Shown: positions 1 through 4,436 of the stretch, one piece after another
Position numbering within the stretch: position 1 is the stretch's first letter
How the letters are laid out: each line of letters opens with the position of its first letter
Assembly (NCBI GenBank): GCA_964390065.1
Contig: CAYMGX010000191.1
Location: forward strand, 1-6,027
DNA length: 6,027 nucleotides
Direction: 5' to 3'
Source: JAAZBG01 sp964390065
GTDB lineage: Bacteria; Fibrobacterota; Chitinivibrionia; Chitinivibrionales; Chitinispirillaceae
The notes under the pieces: generated by a model
What the model was told of the DNA's origin: nothing
Seen by the model: only the letters and a program-made list of their open reading frames with translations
Databases searched by the model: none
Made by a program: the position numbers and the translations under genes

Positions 1-907
1 AAAAGATCTCTATACTTTGTGCCAGAGCCTGATCACTGAGACGCGGAAGAATTGCAAGCGTTGCCCGCATAAACGTTGTCAAATCACCCTTTACAATTGA
101 TAAGTGGCGAAGACCCATCCATCCTCCGGTTTCATTAGGAGCAAGACGCACCGCTTTTAAATAACACCGCCGTGCATCATCAAACTTTTTCTGATGCAGA
201 TAAACATTACCCAGATTTATCCGTAAAGCTGGATCTGCTTTATTGATAAGAATAGCCTGACTGTACCAGCTCTCTGCAATGTCAAGTTCTCCGTTTTTCT
301 CGCATATATAACCTATATTTTTCATCGCAGAAGCAAACTCGGGATTGTATTTGAGTGCCTTTTCAAATGCAAATCTTGCCCGTTCAAGTTCATTGACAGA
401 CAAAAGTGCATTTCCAAGATTAAACCATGCATCCGGAAAATCTATACGGGCTTCAACAGCACGTTCAAAATAGGTAATTGCAGTATCAAACTCACCTTTA
501 CTATGGAAATAATTCCCCATATTTATAAGTGCGCCTGCATTATCGGGCTCAAGATCCAGCACTTTATTGATAGATTCTCTGGCAGCTTCAAGATCTCCAG
601 TCTGCAGCTGAACGATACCGAGATTATTCCACCCCTCAATGCGATCACTTCGTAATTCTGTCAAACGTATAAACTGCTCAATTGCACCCTTGAAATCTTT
701 CTTTTTATAATAGGTATTACCATATTCAAGAATCAGCAGGTAACTGTCTGGATTTTTCTCTGCCAGTTCCTTGAAAAAATCGATCGCTTCATTGTACCAG
801 CCAAGATCACAATAAAGCTGAGCCAGCTGAATTGCTTTATTAAGATTTGACGGATCAGCCTCAAAATCCGATCTCAACTGTTCCAGAGTAACTTCATTTG
901 TTTCCAT
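1..907 (-). CDS. TPR-repeat protein, C-terminus beyond the left edge
   Basis: The reading frame is open from an ATG at 907 to the window edge: 302 codons plus one base, no stop, so the C-terminus is missing. The protein is almost entirely tetratricopeptide repeats in a regular 34-residue rhythm, about residues 21-54, 55-88, 89-122, 123-156, 157-190, 191-224 and 225-258, with a weaker eighth after that. Typical TPR positions are visible, for example WNNLGIVQLQTGDLEAA (93-109), WFNLGNAL (161-168) and LGNVYLHQKKFDDARRCYLKA (split at 232-252), with Pro at the repeat ends (PDN, PEF, PNE). The N-terminus (METNEVTLEQL) is hydrophilic and has no signal peptide, so a cytosolic protein-protein interaction scaffold is inferred. 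The partner is unknown; a missing C-terminal domain could define the function. The start lies 30 bases after the stop of the lipoprotein gene and has only a weak purine stretch (AAGAA) upstream, which suggests co-transcription with it. The family call is sure, the role is not. Confidence 0.9.
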   Translation of the reverse strand, partial: METNEVTLEQLRSDFEADPSNLNKAIQLAQLYCDLGWYNEAIDFFKELAEKNPDSYLLILEYGNTYYKKKDFKGAIEQFIRLTELRSDRIEGWNNLGIVQLQTGDLEAARESINKVLDLEPDNAGALINMGNYFHSKGEFDTAITYFERAVEARIDFPDAWFNLGNALLSVNELERARFAFEKALKYNPEFASAMKNIGYICEKNGELDIAESWYSQAILINKADPALRINLGNVYLHQKKFDDARRCYLKAVRLAPNETGGWMGLRHLSIVKGDLTTFMRATLAILPRLSDQALAQSIEIF

Positions 908-937
908 AAAGCCAATTCTTATGTTAATAAATCACGA

Positions 938-2371
938 TTATTGTTTGTACAGTTTCGGCTGATATCGCTGTTCAATAGCGGTTTGTATATATCTGCGTTC
1001 GGGCACCCCGCCATTCTGCGATGCCCAATTCTGTGCGACAATCATCCCATACCATACATCAATATAAAAATTAATATACATCGGTGAATATACCCTGTCT
1101 GAAACAATATACTCTGCGTTATGAACAATCTGTTGCAGTGATACTTCAAGCCCTTTTTTAGTCCATTGATCTTTGATCAGCATATCCATAGTATCAACGA
1201 CCTCTTTACGAACTGGTATTTTGCCAAATCGTGATACCTCCGCGACATGCTGAAGCGTATCGGATAGATATTTTGCAAGACGGTATGACATAAGTGCACT
1301 TGATGCGTTATACGGAATCGCCCACCATGTACTTTTAGTGGCAACACCGCGACTTCCCCGGCGTATAACATTTCCATTATTATCAAGTTCAACAGAACAC
1401 CCCTGAGGTAAAAGCGCAAGCCCAAGATCATCAGGATTACTTAGCATACCCCTGCGTTCGGCATGGCCTGTTCCGTGAAGCCTGAAACAATCACCAAGGG
1501 GAAGTATCATACAGTAAATCTCTCCATTGACATAGGCATCCATTAACTCAACACGTCCCCACCCCTTATCCCACATTTTATGATTGTACACACCGCTGCG
1601 GGAAAGCACACTCTCCCAGTGAAAAAAATCATACACAGCATCACCGCGACATCCCATAACTGCAAGTGAATCTCCGCCGCACCGATACACTCCGCCCTCA
1701 ATGAATGATAACAGATCTGTACTCTTACTTGACACATGAGCAATCCGGGCTCCGCCATTATCACCCTTGATCCAAAGAAGACCGATTACTGCAATATCAT
1801 ACATATCCCAACTTGACGGATCAGACTCAAGCTTATAACCGTCAGGAAGCCCGAAACCGTTATAAGATTTCAGATTCTGTGCAATAATCTCTTTGTTTGC
1901 AGCCCACACTTTCAGCGCTTCTGCTACTTTACTTTTACTATATGCCAGTACCGGTGTCTCAAAAGACCGGGGTATAAGTGTCGGACGGTTTGAGACCATC
2001 CCGAATGATCCGAGAAGAAAGTTGTCGTTAAAAAAGCGCAGTTCCTCAGATGTCAGAAATGAATCAAGGGGTTTGAAAAAACCTTTACGCGCAAGTACAT
2101 CACTTTTTTCAAGTGGCACCTCAACAAGATTCACCCGTCCGGAGTATCTTTTCAGGTAGTCTTCAAGACTATCTGCATTTTTATAATCGAATACATTAAC
2201 CTTGATCGCAGTCTTTTTTTCATACCCGTAAAGCATTGTATTTTTAAAGTATTGACGCTGATCAGGTTCCATATCTGCAAGGATACTCAATTTCTTAAGA
2301 GGACTGCACCCTATAACTGCAAATCCAAGAATGATTACAGACAAATTTCTTAAAATGGATTTGTATACCAT
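938..2371 (-). CDS. Extracellular solute-binding lipoprotein (ABC-type, SBP family 1-like)
   Basis: A 477-residue protein. The N-terminus has a short basic region, a hydrophobic core (LSVIILGFAVIG) and the lipobox VIGC, giving a lipidated Cys22 followed by Ser. It should be processed by signal peptidase II; Ser rather than Asp at +2 would permit outer-membrane sorting. The mature part shows the pattern of sugar-type periplasmic binding proteins: VNLVEVPLEKSDVLARKGFF then KPLDSFL (80-106), a binding-lobe stretch rich in Trp and Tyr, the RGSRGVATKSTWWAIP segment (338-353) that corresponds to the usual 'gg..laI' strand, RLAKYLSD (364-371), and FGKIPVRKEV (382-391), like the 'g.lPvrk' turn. The ligand cannot be read from sequence; the Trp-rich segments would suit a carbohydrate. 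No permease or ATPase gene is adjacent in the window. The frame extends to a TTG at 2395 (and a GTG at 2383), but the ATG at 2371 gives a standard lipoprotein signal; none has a clear Shine-Dalgarno sequence. The TPR gene follows closely. An orphan sensor-type binding protein is an alternative. Confidence 0.78.
   Translation of the reverse strand: MVYKSILRNLSVIILGFAVIGCSPLKKLSILADMEPDQRQYFKNTMLYGYEKKTAIKVNVFDYKNADSLEDYLKRYSGRVNLVEVPLEKSDVLARKGFFKPLDSFLTSEELRFFNDNFLLGSFGMVSNRPTLIPRSFETPVLAYSKSKVAEALKVWAANKEIIAQNLKSYNGFGLPDGYKLESDPSSWDMYDIAVIGLLWIKGDNGGARIAHVSSKSTDLLSFIEGGVYRCGGDSLAVMGCRGDAVYDFFHWESVLSRSGVYNHKMWDKGWGRVELMDAYVNGEIYCMILPLGDCFRLHGTGHAERRGMLSNPDDLGLALLPQGCSVELDNNGNVIRRGSRGVATKSTWWAIPYNASSALMSYRLAKYLSDTLQHVAEVSRFGKIPVRKEVVDTMDMLIKDQWTKKGLEVSLQQIVHNAEYIVSDRVYSPMYINFYIDVWYGMIVAQNWASQNGGVPERRYIQTAIEQRYQPKLYKQ
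2306..2371 (-). other. Lipoprotein signal peptide with lipobox
   Basis: This segment encodes residues 1-22 of the solute-binding protein: a basic start (MVYKSILRN), a hydrophobic core and the lipobox V-I-G-C. Cleavage by signal peptidase II before Cys22 is expected, leaving Ser at +2. Choosing the upstream TTG or GTG start would only lengthen the n-region and would not change the lipobox. Confidence 0.8.
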
Positions 2372-2446
2372 GTGATTATTCACTTTTTGCAACAACTCAT
2401 TAACTCATTGATTTTTAATAAATAGTTCAATGATCCCGATAAATTT

Positions 2447-2650
2447 TTAACGGAAATACCACTCTACGTCATTGATTGTACCATTGTTGTATTCATTTGA
2501 GAACAGGTAATTTATGACCATCTGCATGAGATCAGGATGCGCAGGAATCTCTACCCGGCAATGTAAATCAGAATGAACCAGTGAAAAAAACAGAACCTTT
2601 TTTACATCACAGTGTATCCTCAAGCCCGATGCAGTCAACAGATTACACAA
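2447..2650 (-). pseudogene. Possible remnant of an anti-sigma/HATPase-type N-terminus
   Basis: A leftward frame of up to 67 codons ends with TAA at 2447, about 75 bases before the lipoprotein ATG and on the same strand. Its only long start is a TTG at 2650 without a Shine-Dalgarno sequence. The second half reads VEIPAHPDLMQMVINYLFS, then ending INDVEWYFR. This loosely resembles the first strand and helix of RsbW-like anti-sigma ATPases ('.f.ipS.p..l..vr..v', then 'di.lav.EA..N'). If so, it stops exactly where the conserved N-box helix should begin, so it would be a decayed or truncated gene. The resemblance is short and from memory. It could equally be chance or a small unrelated protein. Confidence 0.2.
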
Positions 2651-2687
2651 AATCAGGAACAGCAGTTTTTACGAATAATATTAAGCT

Positions 2688-2717
2688 GTTATAAAAAAAA
2701 TGATTTACGTTTTGCAA
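2688..2717 (-). promoter_or_regulatory. Candidate leftward promoter
   Basis: On the minus strand a TTGCAA (-35, at 2712-2717) is followed after 18 bases by TATAAC (-10, at 2688-2693), matching the sigma-70 consensus at 4/6 and 5/6 positions. Transcription would start near 2681 and would give a leader of about 310 bases before the lipoprotein gene. The spacer includes a run of T. The 21-bp palindrome lies immediately upstream of the -35 element. This is a consensus match by eye in AT-rich DNA. Confidence 0.3.
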
Positions 2718-2723
2718 ACCATA

Positions 2724-2744
2724 CTGTATCCTGCCAGGATACAG
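2724..2744. promoter_or_regulatory. Perfect 21-bp palindrome, operator candidate
   Basis: The left half CTGTATCCTG (2724-2733) is the exact reverse complement of the right half CAGGATACAG (2735-2744), around a single central C at 2734. The half-site core TGTATCCT recurs at 2613-2620, and ATCCTG recurs at 2751-2756. A two-fold symmetric site of this length in the spacer between divergent genes is typical of a dimeric transcription factor operator. It lies just upstream of the leftward -35 candidate and about 28 bases upstream of the rightward one. The RNA could also form a 9-bp hairpin with a GCC loop, but no T tract follows directly on either strand, so a terminator is unlikely. The regulator is unknown. 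Confidence 0.6.
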
Positions 2745-2771
2745 AAAATCATCCTGTAGCGATCAAATTCA

Positions 2772-2800
2772 CCGACAATACTTCACACTGTGCTTATATT
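2772..2800 (+). promoter_or_regulatory. Candidate rightward promoter for the sulfotransferase gene
   Basis: CCGACA (2772-2777, 4/6 to the -35 consensus) and TATATT (2795-2800, 5/6 to the -10 consensus) are separated by 17 bases. A start near 2807 would leave a leader of about 107 bases before the ATG at 2914, and the palindrome centre would sit near -73, a position used by many activators. This is an eye match only. Confidence 0.3.
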
Positions 2801-2881
2801 AGGTTCAGATAGTTACACAAAATGTTACAGTTTATTAATTTACTTCCGGCATCAGATGAGTATTTAATAACAGATCATTAT

Positions 2882-2896
2882 TTTATTTAAAATAAA
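2882..2896. repeat. AT-only inverted repeat
   Basis: TTTATTT and AAATAAA form a perfect 7-bp inverted repeat around the A at 2889, directly before the G-rich ribosome binding site of the sulfotransferase gene. In DNA this AT-rich such a repeat may arise by chance. In RNA it would be a weak hairpin just upstream of the ribosome binding site. Confidence 0.35.
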
Positions 2897-2899
2897 TGT

Positions 2900-2905
2900 G
2901 GGGGG
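2900..2905 (+). promoter_or_regulatory. G-run ribosome binding site that selects ATG 2914
   Basis: A run of six G lies 8 bases before the ATG at 2914. It can pair with the CCUCC anti-Shine-Dalgarno core using one G-U pair. The in-frame ATG at 2896 lies upstream of this run, has no such site, and would put MWGAID in front of a normal signal peptide. The site therefore favours 2914 as the start. Confidence 0.65.
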
Positions 2906-2913
2906 CAATTGAC

Positions 2914-4365
2914 ATGATACGTCTTACAAAAAAGTATAGTGCACTCTTTGTGTCACTATTAGTTACCGGCTTTTTCATCTCAGCAAATGCATTCTCGGAT
3001 GGATACATTTTAAGTGGTGCATATGCCGGAAAAGCAACAATGCTTTATGACAATAAACTTAATGTTGTTACCACATGGGATCATTCGAAGCTTTCAGATA
3101 GTCTCAATGGGTACTCCTGTTATTTAATGCCGAATGGTCATTTACTTCGCAGCGGACAGACACCAGCAGTCTACAGGGGATCAACACAGATTTCCCCGCC
3201 ACCAAACGCTGCACCTCAGCAGGGCACAATAGATGAAATTGACGCAAAAGGAAACGTTGTGTGGTCATACACCTTATGTGATTCAATCAATATGCTGCAC
3301 CACGATTTCAAGCTTTTACCAAACGGTAATATTCTTGCCGTATCTTTTGTCCGTTATACCCGCGCACAACTGATAGCTGCAGGAGTTGACAGTACATTAA
3401 AAGATAACGGTACCAAAGCAAAGGCAATGCTTGGTGAAAAAATAGTTGAAATAAAGCCGGATTATGAAAATGGAGGTGGTTCAATTGTCTGGGAATGGAC
3501 GCTGCTTGATCATGTAGCTCCTAAAGAGCAGGCGATGAATAATCCCAATGTTATCAGCGGTTCAATTGTTCCCAGCCTGTTTTCCGGTCAGTGGGTTCAT
3601 CTTAATGGTATCGATTATGATTCGACACGTGACCTTATCGTTTTTACGTCAAGAGTATTCAGCGAACTGTTTATAATTGATCACAGTACGACAACAGAAG
3701 AGGCAAAAAGTCATTCCGGCGGAGACCATGGAAAAGGCGGTGATATTCTCTATCGCTGGGGTCACTCGAGTAACTATCTTCAAAGCGGTACTCAAACAAT
3801 CAATGTGCTGCATTGCCCGACATGGATTCCTAAAGGATACCCGGGTGAAGGCAATATCATGTTTTTTCACAACAATGTTAACGGAACATCCGGAGTATCA
3901 CAGGTTGTCGANNNNNNNNNNNNNNNNNNNNNNNNNNNNNNNNNNNNNNNNNNNNNNNNNNNNNNNNNNNNNNNNNNNNNNNNNNNNNNNNNNNNNNNNN
4001 NNNNNNNNNNNGGAAGTTCCGGTGGATTCGGAATGTCCTATAATCCTGCGAAAATCATGTACTACCCTTCGTCATATGCCGGGATTAAAAATCTTCTCGC
4101 ATCACTAAATACATCTGTTAAAACGCCGCAATATTCATCGAAACAGAAAATTCATATTTCAGCAAACAGCAAGAGCATTCTATTTGTAAATGCACGGGGT
4201 TATTCAGTCGGCATCTTTGCTCTAAATGGTAAACCGGTGGTAACATCCAATGCAGCATCAGACCGGTTTGCTCTCAGTACAAGCAGTATTCCATCAGGCA
4301 CCTACCTGGTAAAGATTATAAACGGCACAACAACACAACACAAACTTTTTACACTTCTGCCATAA
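2914..4365 (+). CDS. Secreted aryl-sulfate sulfotransferase-like protein with C-terminal sorting domain (contains assembly gap)
   Basis: Starting at ATG 2914, the frame gives 483 codons, of which 34 are undetermined. Residues 1-26 are a signal peptide (MIRLTKKYSALFVS..., cleavage near ANA-F). Residues about 29-390 resemble the beta-propeller of PQQ-independent arylsulfotransferases, which transfer sulfate from an aryl sulfate donor to a phenolic acceptor through a sulfo-histidine. Repeated blade motifs are visible: LMPNGHLLRSG (71-81), GNVVWSYTL (113-121), LLPNGNILAVS (134-144) and IVWEWTLLDHV (191-201). The candidate active-site residues are His129/His130 in HHDF, His229 in WVHLNGIDYD, Arg247 in FTSRVF, and His300 in VLHCPTW. 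They match the family's His/His/Arg/His pattern by order and context. Residues about 411-483 form a T9SS type A-like sorting domain (IFALNGKPV, then SGTYLVKIING, then a K-rich end strand), predicting surface delivery or release. The reading frame continues across the 100-N run, but that length is probably a placeholder. The SUMF1-domain gene follows 71 bases downstream. The substrate is unknown. Confidence 0.85.
   Translation: MIRLTKKYSALFVSLLVTGFFISANAFSDGYILSGAYAGKATMLYDNKLNVVTTWDHSKLSDSLNGYSCYLMPNGHLLRSGQTPAVYRGSTQISPPPNAAPQQGTIDEIDAKGNVVWSYTLCDSINMLHHDFKLLPNGNILAVSFVRYTRAQLIAAGVDSTLKDNGTKAKAMLGEKIVEIKPDYENGGGSIVWEWTLLDHVAPKEQAMNNPNVISGSIVPSLFSGQWVHLNGIDYDSTRDLIVFTSRVFSELFIIDHSTTTEEAKSHSGGDHGKGGDILYRWGHSSNYLQSGTQTINVLHCPTWIPKGYPGEGNIMFFHNNVNGTSGVSQVVXXXXXXXXXXXXXXXXXXXXXXXXXXXXXXXXXXGSSGGFGMSYNPAKIMYYPSSYAGIKNLLASLNTSVKTPQYSSKQKIHISANSKSILFVNARGYSVGIFALNGKPVVTSNAASDRFALSTSSIPSGTYLVKIINGTTTQHKLFTLLP
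3912..4011. other. Run of exactly 100 N (assembly gap)
   Basis: The run is exactly 100 bases long, the usual placeholder for a scaffold gap of unknown size. It splits the sulfotransferase gene between residue 332 and residue 367 of the present frame. The flanks are both coding and in frame only if 100 is taken literally. Family members usually carry another propeller blade with a 'RLPNGNTLI' type motif here, which does not fit into 34 residues together with its linkers, so the true gap is probably longer. Confidence 0.9.
4144..4362 (+). other. T9SS type A-like C-terminal sorting domain
   Basis: Residues about 411-483 of the sulfotransferase have the Ig-like strand pattern of T9SS sorting domains: a first strand near SILFVNARGY, the VGIFALNGKPV strand ('v.i.d..Gr.v'), a LSTSSIPSGTYLVKII strand pair ('l.l..lp.GvYlvri'), and a terminal QHKLFTLLP strand. 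Such domains direct passage across the outer membrane through the type IX system and are normally removed. No T9SS gene is present in the window. Confidence 0.7.
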
Positions 4366-4372
4366 TGTAACT

Positions 4373-4398
4373 GGTACTCCGGAATAAACCGGTGTACC
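4373..4398 (+). terminator. Hairpin between the two rightward genes, no T tract
   Basis: GGTACTCCGG (4373-4382) pairs with CCGGTGTACC (4389-4398) around an AATAAA loop: ten positions with one T-T mismatch. The stem can be extended with a bulge by ACT/AGT at its base. It starts 8 bases after the sulfotransferase stop and ends 38 bases before the next ATG. The following bases (GGCAGTATCAGG) are not a T tract, so it is a poor intrinsic terminator. An mRNA-stabilising 3' stem or a partial attenuator between the two cistrons is more likely. Confidence 0.4.
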
Positions 4399-4425
4399 GG
4401 CAGTATCAGGATTTATTAACATATT

Positions 4426-4430
4426 GAGGT
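4426..4430 (+). promoter_or_regulatory. Shine-Dalgarno GAGGT
   Basis: GAGGT ends six bases before the ATG at 4437, a normal spacing. It supports this start, which is also the one that gives an intact signal peptide. Confidence 0.75.
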
Positions 4431-4436
4431 CTAACG

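Larger units (their letters stand above)
2396..2895. other. Divergent intergenic region (about 500 bases)
   Basis: This stretch separates the leftward lipoprotein/TPR pair from the rightward sulfotransferase pair. It contains a perfect 21-bp inverted repeat at 2724-2744, a possible leftward promoter at 2688-2717, a possible rightward promoter at 2772-2800, an all-A/T inverted repeat at 2882-2896, and a weak leftward ORF at 2447-2650 that may be a gene remnant. There is an eight-A run at 2693-2700. I see no tRNA and no intrinsic terminator. The overlapping rightward ORF at 2612-2812 has no ribosome binding site and no recognisable protein character. Confidence 0.7.

Noticed and set aside
2372..2395. 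TTG 2395 or GTG 2383 as the lipoprotein start
   Set aside because: Neither has a convincing ribosome binding site, and the ATG at 2371 gives a standard-length lipoprotein signal. They cannot be excluded fully.
2724..2744. LexA (SOS) box reading of the CTGT...ACAG palindrome
   Set aside because: The E. coli-type LexA box has CTGT and ACAG separated by 8 bases. Here the separation is 13, and no SOS gene is adjacent.
2693..2744. Leftward intrinsic terminator made of the palindrome hairpin and the following T run
   Set aside because: The T run starts more than 20 bases after the stem, which is too far for an intrinsic terminator, and no leftward gene ends here.
2612..2812. Rightward 66-codon ORF
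   Set aside because: It has no Shine-Dalgarno sequence, an unremarkable composition and no family resemblance, and it runs through the palindrome and the promoter candidates.
2909..2940. TTGACA at 2909-2914 with TATAGT at 2935-2940
   Set aside because: The spacer is 20 bases and the elements overlap the start codon and signal peptide of the sulfotransferase gene, so it is probably coincidental.
3677..4108. Rightward 143-codon ORF and other frames overlapping the main genes
   Set aside because: They are shadow frames inside well-supported coding sequences, and this one is bridged by the N run.
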